Below are positions 17,805 through 26,317 of a stretch of DNA of 64,000 bases, piece after piece. The stretch is from the NCBI RefSeq assembly GCF_037152535.1, contig NZ_JBBCMA010000001.1, positions 558,001 to 622,000 of the forward strand. Reading direction: 5' to 3'. Source of the stretch: Leclercia sp. AS011 (GTDB lineage: Bacteria; Pseudomonadota; Gammaproteobacteria; Enterobacterales; Enterobacteriaceae). The notes under the pieces are model-generated. The model ran no database searches and was not told the DNA's origin. It was given only the letters and a program-made list of their open reading frames with translations. Each line of letters begins with the position of its first letter. The stretch's first letter is position 1. The translations under genes were made by a program, and so were the position numbers.

Positions 17805-18770
17805 TCAGGACCTGTTGAACAGGCGCGAGAGCTGAGCCCCCTTGAGAAAAATAAACGCCAGCAGCAGGCCGCCCCACAGGGCCATGGTGATATAGCTACT
17901 CACCCCAAGAATGTTCAGCCCGCTCTCAAGCATCTGCAGCAGGATCAGCGCCATCACCATGCCAAAGACTTTGCCGAAGCCGCCATCGGGGTTCACCCCG
18001 CCCAGCACCGCCGCGAGAATTGATACCAGCAGATAAGACTCACCGTAAGAGGCCTTGGCCGAGTTCAGTTTGGACATCATCAGCAGCGCGGCAATGACGC
18101 ACAACACCGAAGAGAGAATATAGACCCAGATAAGGGTCTTCCGGGTGTTGATCCCGGCGTAGTGGGTCGCCTGTTCATTAGAGCCAATCAGGTAGATCGT
18201 GCGCCCGAAGGCGGATTTTTCGAGGATCACCCACAGGATGACCACCACGGCCAGAAACACCAGTAACGGCAGCGGGATGCCGAGGAGATTGGTGCTGTTG
18301 ATAACCAGCACGTAATCCGGGAAGTTCGCGATCGACGAGCCTTTGGAGATCAGGATATTTATCCCCTTCAGCAGGGTCATGATCCCGAGCGTCGCTAAAA
18401 TCGGTGAGACCCGCACCACGGCGATTAAAAAGCCAATCACCGACCCAATCACGATCGCCATGGCTAACCCGGCCGCCAGTACCAGCAGCATACTGCTCAG
18501 CGTCGGGGGATAGTGGGTGGCGACCCAGGCCATCACCAGCCCGCAGGCGTTCATGGTGGCGATAATGGACAGGTTGATCCCGCCGGTGAGGATGGTCACC
18601 GCCATGGCTAACGCCAGCACGCCGAGGATCGGCATCTGCGAGGCGATGGACTGGAAGTTGGCTGACGACCAGAAGACAGAGGGGATGAGGAAGCTAAACG
18701 CGATCACGACGACAGCGATTAACAGACTCAGGTAAATCTCAACGCGATCCTGGGTTTTTCTGGCGCTCAT
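17805..18770 (-). CDS. sugar ABC transporter permease (RbsC/LsrD type), second copy
   Basis: A 321-aa inner-membrane permease of the carbohydrate uptake 2 (ribose/AI-2) family with about 8-10 hydrophobic segments, including VAVRVSPILATLGIMTLLKG and the VLGGVNPDGGFGKVFG loop typical of the family. Its start (ATG at 18770) overlaps the preceding permease by 4 nt. Two different permeases in one operon suggest a heteromeric channel, as in Lsr and rhamnose importers, rather than the homodimer of RbsC. Confidence 0.9.
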   Translation of the reverse strand: MSARKTQDRVEIYLSLLIAVVVIAFSFLIPSVFWSSANFQSIASQMPILGVLALAMAVTILTGGINLSIIATMNACGLVMAWVATHYPPTLSSMLLVLAAGLAMAIVIGSVIGFLIAVVRVSPILATLGIMTLLKGINILISKGSSIANFPDYVLVINSTNLLGIPLPLLVFLAVVVILWVILEKSAFGRTIYLIGSNEQATHYAGINTRKTLIWVYILSSVLCVIAALLMMSKLNSAKASYGESYLLVSILAAVLGGVNPDGGFGKVFGMVMALILLQMLESGLNILGVSSYITMALWGGLLLAFIFLKGAQLSRLFNRS

Positions 18771-19747
18771 GCTACTGCTCCCTCTCCTTTGCGCTGACTC
18801 CAGGCCGTCATACTGATGCTGGTGACGATCACCACCCCGGTAACGACCGTATGCCAGTAAGAGGAGACCCCTGTCAGATTGAGACCGTTTTGGATCACGG
18901 CCAGTAAAACCACCCCCAGCAGGGTGCCGAGTAAGGTGCCGCGCCCGCCGACAATGCTGGTTCCGCCCAGTACCACCGCGGCGAGCACCGTCAGCTCATA
19001 GCCCAGCAGGGAGTCGGGAGCGACGGTTAACACGGTCGCCGACTGAACCACACCGGCCACGCCGGACATCAGCCCCATATAGCCGTAGACAAACAGCTGC
19101 ATCTTAAAGATGCCAAATCCCATGCGGGATGCCGCTTCGCGGTTGCCGCCCATGGCGTATATCATCCGGCCAATGCTGGTTTTGTTCATGATAAAGCCGG
19201 TTAACGCCACCACCACCAGCAGGGTGATGATCGGCAGGCTTAAGCCATAATCGTAGCCGTCGGCGGCCGTGAATTTAAACAGCATCACCCCCTCTTCAAA
19301 CCACGCCGGATAGCTGTACAGCCAGACCCCTTTGGTCAGGTACAGCAGCAGGCCGTAAAAAATATTGAGGGTTGAAATGGTAATGATGATCGAGGGCACC
19401 TTGAGCCGGTTCACCAGCGTGGCGTTGACCAGCCCGAGGAGTAAACCCAGCCCGCCCGACAACGCAAAGGCCAGGGCGAAGTTGCCGCTGGTGCCCTGAA
19501 TCAGGGTAACCATCACGTACTGGGAGATGATGGTCATGGCCGGGAAGGAGATATCGATCCCGCCGGAGATCAGGACAATGAACAGGCCGCAGGCGAGGAT
19601 AGTTAACATGGCGTAGTTGTTGATCAGATCGTAGAGATTCCCCAGCGTCAGAAAATCGGCGCTGGCATACGACAGATAGCCGCCAATCAGGATAATGGTC
19701 AGACTGAGGAACAGTTCATGGGTTTTCACCCCGATTTTCTTAACCAT
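18767..19747 (-). CDS. sugar ABC transporter permease (RbsC/LsrC type), first copy
   Basis: A 326-aa CUT2-family permease, multi-spanning, with family segments NYAMLTILACGLFIVLISGGID, NRLKVPSIIITISTLNIFYG and VVLGGTSIVGGRGT. It overlaps the end of the ATPase gene by 8 nt and the next permease by 4 nt. Together with 17805-18770 it would form the membrane channel. The family resemblance to AI-2 and rhamnose systems is from recall of typical motifs; the substrate is unresolved. Confidence 0.9.
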   Translation of the reverse strand: MVKKIGVKTHELFLSLTIILIGGYLSYASADFLTLGNLYDLINNYAMLTILACGLFIVLISGGIDISFPAMTIISQYVMVTLIQGTSGNFALAFALSGGLGLLLGLVNATLVNRLKVPSIIITISTLNIFYGLLLYLTKGVWLYSYPAWFEEGVMLFKFTAADGYDYGLSLPIITLLVVVALTGFIMNKTSIGRMIYAMGGNREAASRMGFGIFKMQLFVYGYMGLMSGVAGVVQSATVLTVAPDSLLGYELTVLAAVVLGGTSIVGGRGTLLGTLLGVVLLAVIQNGLNLTGVSSYWHTVVTGVVIVTSISMTAWSQRKGEGAVA

Positions 19748-21221
19748 TGACCACCTCTGCCAGCGCCGCCTCCGACGTCTTTTCCGGGAGGAGTTCGGCG
19801 ACGATCTCGCCCTTACGCATCACTAAAATCCGGTGGCTGTTAAAGAAGGCTTCGTCGATCTCATCGGTGATCATCAGCACCGCAATCCCCTTGCGCGACA
19901 GGGCGGAGATGATCTGGTAGATACCCGCTTTGTTGGCAATGTCGACGCCGACGGTGGGGGAGTCGAGGATCAGCACTTTAGGGTTGATGGCCAGCCATTT
20001 GGCAATCGCCACGCGCTGGGCGTTGCCGCCGGAGAGGGTGTTGACGGGCAGATCCACGCTGCCAATCTTGATGCTCAGCTGTTCGATGAGATCGGTAACG
20101 ATGCGGTCCGATTTTGCCCTGTCCAGCAGCCGGAACGGGGTTTTCAGCCGCGAGAGTACGGTGGAGATAATATTGTCATTGATCGACTGATCCATCACCA
20201 GACCGGTGCTCATCCGGTCTTCAGAGACGTAGCCAATTCCGGCTTTTACCGCATCCCGGTTGCTGGCGAAATGCACCGCCTTGCCCTCAAGGAGTATCTC
20301 GCCCGAGTCAGGTTTTGTGAGCCCGAACAGGCTCAGGCACAGCTCCGTGCGCCCGGCGCCCAGCAGGCCGGTAATGGCCAGGATCTCCCCCTGATGGAGC
20401 TGGAAAGAGATGTCTTTATACTGCTGATGTTTAGTGAGGTTCGTGACCTTAAGCGCCACCTCGCCAATTTTCTCAATCGGCGGCAGAACCGCATATGAGA
20501 ACTCTTTGCCGGTCATCAGGAAGGCGAGTTTCTTATTGTTGATGTCGCTGGCGGGATAAGTACCGATCAGGCTGCCGTTTTTCAGGACGCTGATCCGGTC
20601 GGAGATCTCCAGCACCTCATCCAGCCGGTGGCTGACGAAAACCACGCAGATGTTCCTTTTTTTCAGGTCGCCGATCACCCGCAGCAGCCCCTTTACCTCC
20701 TGCATGGTCAGCGAGGCGGTGGGCTCGTCCATAATGATCAGCCGGGCTTCCTGCGCCAGCGCCCGGCAGATGGCGACGATCTGACGCTGGGCGATGGGCA
20801 GGGAGTCCACGTTGGCATCCAGGTCCAGTCTGGCATCGATACTTTTCATCGTCAGCCCGGCGATGCGGCGGATTTCCCGCTTGTTAACCAGCAGATTATG
20901 GTGGTGCTGGTGGATACCGATGTTTTCCGCGACGGTTAAATTGGGGAATAAGGAGAGATCCTGGTAGATCACCTGAATGCCCGCTTTGACGGAGTCGATG
21001 GGCGAAAGGTGCGCGTAGGGCTTATCCTCGATGGCGATCTCAAACCCGGGGTCGGGTTTATAGACGCCGGAGATGATTTTTATCAGCGTCGATTTGCCGC
21101 AGCCGTTCTGCCCGGCCAGGCAGTGCACTTCCCCGGGTAACAGCGTCAGGTTGATGTTATCCAGCGCTTTTACACCGTAGAAGGTCTTGCTGATCTTACC
21201 CAGTGAAATAAAGGGCTCCAT
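19740..21221 (-). CDS. sugar ABC transporter ATPase (double-domain, RbsA/AraG/LsrA type)
   Basis: A 493-aa protein with two fused ATPase halves, as in all CUT2 importers. The first half has Walker A GQNGCGKST near residue 36 and Walker B LIIMDEPTASL near 165. The second half has the degenerate A-loop GLLGAGRTE near 285, signature LSGGNAQRVAIAKWL and Walker B VLILDSPTVGVD, where Ser replaces the usual Glu after Asp. The first half shows LPIAQRQIVAICRAL in place of a canonical LSGGQ, also common in this family. Ribosome site AGAGG before the ATG at 21221. Confidence 0.92.
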   Translation of the reverse strand: MEPFISLGKISKTFYGVKALDNINLTLLPGEVHCLAGQNGCGKSTLIKIISGVYKPDPGFEIAIEDKPYAHLSPIDSVKAGIQVIYQDLSLFPNLTVAENIGIHQHHHNLLVNKREIRRIAGLTMKSIDARLDLDANVDSLPIAQRQIVAICRALAQEARLIIMDEPTASLTMQEVKGLLRVIGDLKKRNICVVFVSHRLDEVLEISDRISVLKNGSLIGTYPASDINNKKLAFLMTGKEFSYAVLPPIEKIGEVALKVTNLTKHQQYKDISFQLHQGEILAITGLLGAGRTELCLSLFGLTKPDSGEILLEGKAVHFASNRDAVKAGIGYVSEDRMSTGLVMDQSINDNIISTVLSRLKTPFRLLDRAKSDRIVTDLIEQLSIKIGSVDLPVNTLSGGNAQRVAIAKWLAINPKVLILDSPTVGVDIANKAGIYQIISALSRKGIAVLMITDEIDEAFFNSHRILVMRKGEIVAELLPEKTSEAALAEVVNG

Positions 21222-21278
21222 GTCTACCTCTCAGGGGCTCAAGCCGCACGCCCCGGCAGGGCGTGCGGGTTCAAGGGA

Positions 21279-22262
21279 TCAATACAGGCTATCGATATTC
21301 TCTTTGGTGACGCGCAGGACTTTATGGAATTTGATGATGCGTTTTTCGCTGTCCACGTCAGCCTTGCCGAGATTGGGGATCTCCAGCCCCTGGGAAATCT
21401 CTTCTCCTTTCAGGACTTTGTCGGCAATGGCGGTGATGGCATAACCCGCAGAGGCCGGATCGTAGGTGATGCCCATGGCGATATCGCCGCTTTTAATCAG
21501 TGAGGCGGCCTGGGAGGGGATCATCATGCCGTAGACAAAGACTTTGCCTTTCGCCCGTTTATCTTTCACCGCGCGACCCGCGCCGATAGGGCCCTGAGAA
21601 CCAAATGAGACAATCCCTTTCATGTCGGGATGGGCTTTCATCAGATCGATGGTGGTGCGGCGGGCGTCGTCGATGTTTTCCGCAACTGGCATGCGGTTGG
21701 TGACTTCATGCATCTCCGGGTAGTGCTCTTTCTGATATTTGACGAACAAATCGGCCCACAGGTTATGCTGCGGCACGGTCAGGCTGCCGACATAAATGAC
21801 ATAACCCCCTTTACCGCCCATGGCTTTGGCCATCTCTTCGACGTTGTCGGCGGCAAATTTCTGGTTATCAATAATTTCTACATCCCAGTTAGCGCTGGGT
21901 TGCCCCGGAGATTCGTTGGTTAAAACCACGATGCCCGCTTCACGCGCCTTTTTAAATACCGGCTCGAGAACATCGGCGTCATTAGGCACGATACCGATGG
22001 CAGAAACTTTTTTAGCGATCAGGTCCTCAATGATTTTGACCTGCTGCGGGGCATCGGTACTGGACGGCCCCACCTGAGAGGCTTTAATTCCGAGATCGCT
22101 GCCCGCTTTCGTCACGCCTTCTCCCATCCGATTAAACCAGGGCATGCCATCTATCTTTGAAATATTGACCACTTCAATTTCTTTCGCCATTGCAGAGGTC
22201 GAGAAAACCATCAACCCGAGCAGGCTCGCGGACAATAATTTTGTTAAGCATATTTTATTCAT
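21279..22262 (-). CDS. periplasmic sugar-binding protein of the CUT2 importer
   Basis: A 327-aa product with a Sec signal peptide (MNKICLTKLLSASLLGLMVF, cut near SAMA-KEI). The mature part is a periplasmic-binding-protein type 1 fold (VVNISKIDGMPWFNRMGEGV, IGIVPNDADVLEPVFKKARE, VSFGSQGPIGAGRA). The domain class is that of ribose, AI-2 and rhamnose binding proteins. First gene of the operon, with an AGAGG ribosome site 7 nt before the ATG. No kinase or regulator is encoded nearby, so the substrate cannot be read from context. Confidence 0.9.
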   Translation of the reverse strand: MNKICLTKLLSASLLGLMVFSTSAMAKEIEVVNISKIDGMPWFNRMGEGVTKAGSDLGIKASQVGPSSTDAPQQVKIIEDLIAKKVSAIGIVPNDADVLEPVFKKAREAGIVVLTNESPGQPSANWDVEIIDNQKFAADNVEEMAKAMGGKGGYVIYVGSLTVPQHNLWADLFVKYQKEHYPEMHEVTNRMPVAENIDDARRTTIDLMKAHPDMKGIVSFGSQGPIGAGRAVKDKRAKGKVFVYGMMIPSQAASLIKSGDIAMGITYDPASAGYAITAIADKVLKGEEISQGLEIPNLGKADVDSEKRIIKFHKVLRVTKENIDSLY

Positions 22263-22665
22263 CTCATACCTCTGTAGGGTGGTAAAAAATTAAAGGGACA
22301 ATCTGGATGTGTTGTTATAAAGAGCCGTGTTCAAATTAATAGTAGGTGAGAATAATAATTCACCCTGGTGTTGATGAATAAAATCTGGGCACGATCGGCT
22401 TTCTCTCCATTCAGGGAGAGGGCTGGGGTGAGGGGGAGCAGGCTGCACACTCTTTAGACACTTTGGCACCCCAGCCCTGCAATTGTTGCGGTTATTACGG
22501 GTTTTTTGCCTTCATGCCTGTACAACGCCGCCAGAATGCCGCCTAATAACGGCGCTTATTCTTTCATTCACAGTTAACAGGTCTGTTATTGATGAATCAT
22601 CTCTGTCACTACGCGCCAGCGCCTGTCTGCTGTGATGAACATTCATTTTCAAGGGACAGATAGCC
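22263..22665. other. 403-bp divergent intergenic region with repeat element
   Basis: Lies between the sugar ABC operon (leftward) and the transglutaminase gene (rightward). It contains a GGTGA-N10-TCACC palindrome at 22345-22364, about 83 bp upstream of the binding-protein gene and possibly an operator, and a repeat-like GC-rich stretch at 22402-22476. No coding frame was recognised. Confidence 0.6.
22402..22476. repeat. dispersed-type palindromic repeat
   Basis: A CTCTCCATTCAGGGAGAG hairpin is followed by GGCTGGGGTG at 22421-22430, whose inverse CACCCCAGCC occurs at 22467-22476. Elements with a GAGAGGG-type arm and GGGGTGAGGG are, from recall, widely scattered in intergenic regions of enterobacterial chromosomes. 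Confidence 0.55.
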
Positions 22666-23811
22666 ATGCAGCGTCGACAATTTCTTAAATCCAGTGTTCT
22701 TCTTTCTGCCGCAGGCTTAGTTGGCCCGGCCGTCGCCAGCCAGACGGTGGTGCAAAACGGTGCGCCGCTGGCCGCGCCGGTAATGCGCCGTCGGTTTGTT
22801 CTGTCGCAAACTTATAAGCTGGCACCGCCGCAGGGCTCCAGCGGCGTGGTTAAACTCTGGATCCCGCTGCCGGTGGACACCGCCTTTCAGCAGATGACCG
22901 GCCTGTCGTTCAGCGGCAATTACCAGCAGGCGTATATCACCACCAACAACGCCTACGGGGCCAAAACGCTGTTCGCGACCTGGCCGAAATCCGACGGCGA
23001 TCTGCTGCTCCAGCTCGACCTGGAGATCGAAACGGCAGACTGGGAGCCGCTGAAACATGACGCTCTGAAACACTGGCAGGCCCCGGAGCAGATTGTCTAT
23101 CCCCTGGCGGTGAAGCCCTACCTGCTGCCGACGACGCATACCCCGGTTGATGGCCTGGTGCGCGAGACGGCGCAAAAAATCACCGCCGGTGAAACCGATC
23201 CGTTGAAGAAAGCCCGTCTGATCTACGAATGGGTCAGCAGCCATATGGAGCGCGATAACGACGTGATCGGCTGCGGCACTGGCGATGTGGCGACCATCCT
23301 GCAAAGCGGCAAGCTGAGCGGCAAATGCACCGACATCAGCTCGGTGTTTGTCGCCCTGGCGCGCGCCAGCGGCATCCCGGCGCGTGAGCTGTTTGGCATC
23401 CGTCTGGGCAAGGCCAACAAGCTGGAGCGTTACTCCGCCAGCGCCTTCGGCAAGGCCGACAGCGCGGGCGTGTCCGACGTCAGCGGCGGGCAGCACTGCC
23501 GGGCGGAGTTTTATCTGGCGGGCTACGGCTGGCTGCCGTGCGATCCCGCTGACGTCACCAAAATGCGGCTGGCAGAGAAAAAAGCCCATCAGGATCCCGA
23601 TGTGCAGGCGGTGAATACCTACCTGTTTGGCAACTGGGAGATGAACTGGGTGGGCTTTAACTACGGGCGCGATTTTGAGCTGTACCCGGCGGCGGAGCAG
23701 GGGGCGGTGAATAACTTCGGCTACCCCTATGCCGAAGTGGACGGCGACCCGCTCAATTTTTACGATCCGAAGGTGTTCACGTATCACTATGTCTCAACAG
23801 AACAACGCTAA
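22666..23811 (+). CDS. Tat-exported transglutaminase-like protein
   Basis: A 381-aa protein beginning MQRRQFLKSSVLLSAAGLVG, a twin-arginine (RRQFLK) signal peptide ending near VAS. The C-terminal half is a transglutaminase-like/papain-like domain with likely catalytic Cys221 (GKCTDIS), His277 (GGQHCRAEFY) and Asp293 (PCDPAD). Proteins of this group are cysteine proteases or act as amidases or scaffolds; the activity here is not known. AAGGGA lies 9 nt before the ATG. The stop overlaps the MerT-like gene by 23 nt, so the three genes are coupled. GC-rich. Confidence 0.85.
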   Translation: MQRRQFLKSSVLLSAAGLVGPAVASQTVVQNGAPLAAPVMRRRFVLSQTYKLAPPQGSSGVVKLWIPLPVDTAFQQMTGLSFSGNYQQAYITTNNAYGAKTLFATWPKSDGDLLLQLDLEIETADWEPLKHDALKHWQAPEQIVYPLAVKPYLLPTTHTPVDGLVRETAQKITAGETDPLKKARLIYEWVSSHMERDNDVIGCGTGDVATILQSGKLSGKCTDISSVFVALARASGIPARELFGIRLGKANKLERYSASAFGKADSAGVSDVSGGQHCRAEFYLAGYGWLPCDPADVTKMRLAEKKAHQDPDVQAVNTYLFGNWEMNWVGFNYGRDFELYPAAEQGAVNNFGYPYAEVDGDPLNFYDPKVFTYHYVSTEQR

Positions 23812-24145
23812 GGGCGCGGGGCTTACCCTGTTGACGGCGGCCGCGGCGGCCGTCACCGCCGGGCTGTGCTGCGTCGGGCCGCTGCTCTATCTGCTGTTTG
23901 GCATCTCGGCGGCCGGTTTTGCCGGGCTCAGCCAGCTTGAGTTCCTGCGGGTGCCGATGATCCTGCTGTCGGCAGGGCTGATGCTGCGGGTCTTCTGGCG
24001 GCTCTATTTTTCAACGCGGCCGTGGTGTACCGGGCGGATGACGCTGGGGCAAATGCGTCTGCTGTTCTGGCTCTCGCTGCCGGTACTGTTGCTGGTGCTG
24101 TTCTACCCCACTGTGGTGGCCTGGTATTATGAGGTGATGGAATGA
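23789..24145 (+). CDS. MerT-like small membrane metal transporter
   Basis: A 118-aa hydrophobic protein with three predicted membrane helices. The first contains vicinal C27-C28 (AGLCCVGPL), the signature of MerT, which takes Hg(II) from the periplasm. MerT has two further Cys in its cytoplasmic loop; here only one (C80, RPWCTG) is present. The start at 23789 lies within the end of the preceding gene, and the stop overlaps the MerP-like gene by 4 nt (ATGA). No merA or merR is nearby, so mercury detoxification is unlikely. Copper or another soft metal is an alternative. Confidence 0.8.
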   Translation: MSQQNNAKGAGLTLLTAAAAAVTAGLCCVGPLLYLLFGISAAGFAGLSQLEFLRVPMILLSAGLMLRVFWRLYFSTRPWCTGRMTLGQMRLLFWLSLPVLLLVLFYPTVVAWYYEVME

Positions 24146-24423
24146 AACGACTGCTGATAACCGCGAGTCTGTTACTGCCCCTGTGCGCGCAGGCCGCGAA
24201 TGAAAAAGTGGTGCTCGACGTGCAGGGCATGACCTGCTCCCTGTGCGTGATATCGGTTAACCAGGCCCTGCGTGAAACGGAAGGGGTGGTAAAAGCCAAA
24301 GCGTCACTGAAGACGCGACAAACCGACGTCATTGTCCCGGAAGGCTTCCCGACCGAAACGTTATTACAGGCGGTGGCAAAAACGGGCTATACGGCAACTG
24401 TGAACCGTATAGAAAAACCCTAA
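24142..24423 (+). CDS. MerP-like periplasmic heavy-metal-binding protein
   Basis: A 93-aa product with a Sec signal peptide (MKRLLITASLLLPLCAQA) and one heavy-metal-associated (HMA) domain with GMTCSLC. The CxxC at C32/C35 would chelate soft metal ions, as in MerP or CopZ. Cys15 belongs to the signal peptide. It overlaps the MerT-like gene by 4 nt, and MerP/MerT are a known functional pair (periplasmic binder, membrane transporter). No obvious intrinsic terminator follows, but an 11-of-12-bp hairpin lies at 24463-24501. Confidence 0.85.
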   Translation: MKRLLITASLLLPLCAQAANEKVVLDVQGMTCSLCVISVNQALRETEGVVKAKASLKTRQTDVIVPEGFPTETLLQAVAKTGYTATVNRIEKP

Positions 24424-24462
24424 ATATCGTCATAACGCATGATGGTTTAATTATTATTGGCG

Positions 24463-24501
24463 GCTGTGCGTCTTGCTCAAATAAGGGGAAAGACGCACTG
24501 C
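24463..24501. other. hairpin after the MerT/MerP-like operon
   Basis: GTGCGTCTT at 24466-24474 pairs with AAGACGCAC at 24490-24498, extended by two more pairs across one mismatch, with a 15-nt loop. No T tract follows. It may stabilise the mRNA end. Confidence 0.45.
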
Positions 24502-24565
24502 ATCACAATTATTAATAAATTATGATGATATTGCTGCAGTTTGATAAACATTACGTGACGAAACG

Positions 24566-24594
24566 TTGACCTGCCCATCCGTGCGCTCTATCTT
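24566..24594 (+). promoter_or_regulatory. candidate sigma-70 promoter of the OpgE-like gene
   Basis: TTGACC, 17 bp, TATCTT, ending about 114 bp before the chosen start codon. Confidence 0.5.
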
Positions 24595-24707
24595 ATGATT
24601 AGTTTGTCCATAAATGCGCCATTTTTATCCCTATATCGCCGTTCCCGGCGATTTGTTGATCCTTAATGCCCGCATTTCGCTGCGGCTTATTGTGGATTAC
24701 GCTCAAA

Positions 24708-26279
24708 ATGAATATAACCGCGAGTAAATATACCCTCTGGATCCGCGATATAACCCTTAATCCCTGGGCTGCTTTTTATTTCCTGCAGTCGGTGTTGATT
24801 AATTTCTCATTGGGATATTCATTTAGCCTGCTCTATTCGGTGGCCTTTAGCTGCGTCCTGTTCGTCCTCTGGCGGATCGCGCCTCGCGTACAGAAAGGGT
24901 TTATTGCCCTGTGCAGCCTGCTGGCGGCCATCTACTTTCCGTTTGAGCAGGCCTATGGCGCACCGAACTTTAATACTCTGCTGGCGCTACACGCCACCAA
25001 CGTCAATGAATCCGTTGAGATGCTGACGATATTCCCGTGGCACAGCTATCTGGTGTCGCTGGTTATTCTGGCGCTAGGCGGGGTGGCAATAGGGCGTAAA
25101 GTTACGCCAAAAACGCCGTGGCGCCGGGTGGATATGCTCTGTCTGGCCTTCAGCGTGGCCTGTTTCTTTATTACCCCGGCGAAAAACCTGGTCTACTGGG
25201 GTAACTTCACCCTGCTGGATGTGGGCTACCCGGTGTTCCGCTTTGTGAAGGACGTGGTCATCAACAACCGGGAAGTGGTGCAGGAAAAAGCGCGCATGCT
25301 GGAGCTGGCCAAAATGAAGGACGACTGGACCGTGCTGGCGGTGAAGCCCCGCTACCATAACTACGTGGTGGTGATCGGGGAAAGCGCGCGGCGGGATGCC
25401 TTAGGGGCCTTTGGTGGGCAGTGGAATAACACCCCCTTTGCCAGCTCCGTTAAGGGGACCCTGTTTACCGATTTTGTCTCTTCCAGCGCCTCTACCCAAA
25501 CCTCGCTGGGTCTCTCCCTGAGCCGGGTGAGCGGGGGAAGTCCGGAGTATCAGAATAACTTCGTCACCCTGGCGAACCGCGCCGGGTTCCAGACCTGGTG
25601 GTTCTCCAACCAGGGCCAGATTGGCGAGAACGATACCGCTATCGCCAGTATTGCCAGGCGCGCGGATGAGGTGCAGTTCCTGCGCAAGGGCTATTACGAA
25701 GATGAAAACAACCCGCGGGATGAAGCCTTACTGCAGATGACCCAGCAGGTGTTGTCTACCCGCCGCACCGAACCGCGGCTGATCGTCCTGCATCTGATGG
25801 GCTCGCACCCGCAGGCCTGCGAGCGCACCCAGGGCAAATACGCGGAGTTTGTGCAGTCGAAGGAGACCTCCTGCTACCTCTACAGCATCACCCAGACTGA
25901 CAGCCTGTTAAAACAGCTTTATCAGCAGCTGGAAAACACCGGCGACAGCTTCTCGATGGTCTACTTCTCGGATCACGGCCTGACCTATAAAGCCCGACTG
26001 ACCGGGGGGCAATATATGGGTCATGGCGATGCTTTCCAGCAAAACTATCAGGTGCCCTTTATGATCGTATCGAGCGATGACCAAACGCATCGCCTGATTA
26101 AAGCCCGGCGTTCTGCCAACGATTTTCTCGATTTCTTCTCGGTCTGGACCGGGATCGAGGCCAAAGAGCTCACCCCGAAATACCCCTTTGTCTCGGAGCA
26201 GGAGGCGGGCAAGTTGTGGGTGACTAACTTTAAGCAACAGAAAGTGGACTACACGCAGCTTCCTGACGACCTCCACTGA
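24708..26279 (+). CDS. phosphoethanolamine transferase, OpgE (YbiP)-like
   Basis: A 523-aa inner-membrane protein with about five N-terminal helices and a C-terminal periplasmic alkaline-phosphatase-type domain. Features: VVVIGESARRDALGAFGG (metal-binding Glu), SSASTQTSLGLSLSR (likely catalytic Thr region), FSDHGL (Asp/His metal ligands) and HGD. The NxxxLHxTNxxES and IASIA.RADEV segments match, from recall, E. coli OpgE/YbiP, which adds phosphoethanolamine to osmoregulated periplasmic glucans, better than lipid A enzymes (EptA, EptB). The start at 24708 is chosen by alignment to that family; an upstream in-frame ATG at 24666 is possible and neither has a strong ribosome site. Confidence 0.82.
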   Translation: MNITASKYTLWIRDITLNPWAAFYFLQSVLINFSLGYSFSLLYSVAFSCVLFVLWRIAPRVQKGFIALCSLLAAIYFPFEQAYGAPNFNTLLALHATNVNESVEMLTIFPWHSYLVSLVILALGGVAIGRKVTPKTPWRRVDMLCLAFSVACFFITPAKNLVYWGNFTLLDVGYPVFRFVKDVVINNREVVQEKARMLELAKMKDDWTVLAVKPRYHNYVVVIGESARRDALGAFGGQWNNTPFASSVKGTLFTDFVSSSASTQTSLGLSLSRVSGGSPEYQNNFVTLANRAGFQTWWFSNQGQIGENDTAIASIARRADEVQFLRKGYYEDENNPRDEALLQMTQQVLSTRRTEPRLIVLHLMGSHPQACERTQGKYAEFVQSKETSCYLYSITQTDSLLKQLYQQLENTGDSFSMVYFSDHGLTYKARLTGGQYMGHGDAFQQNYQVPFMIVSSDDQTHRLIKARRSANDFLDFFSVWTGIEAKELTPKYPFVSEQEAGKLWVTNFKQQKVDYTQLPDDLH

Positions 26280-26317
26280 CGTCGCCGGTCAGGGCAACCT
26301 GACCGACGGGATCCCGC

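Noticed and set aside
23789..24423. Mercury-resistance operon
   Set aside because: MerT- and MerP-like genes are present, but no merA, merR or merB is seen, and MerT lacks one loop Cys. A mercury role is not supported.
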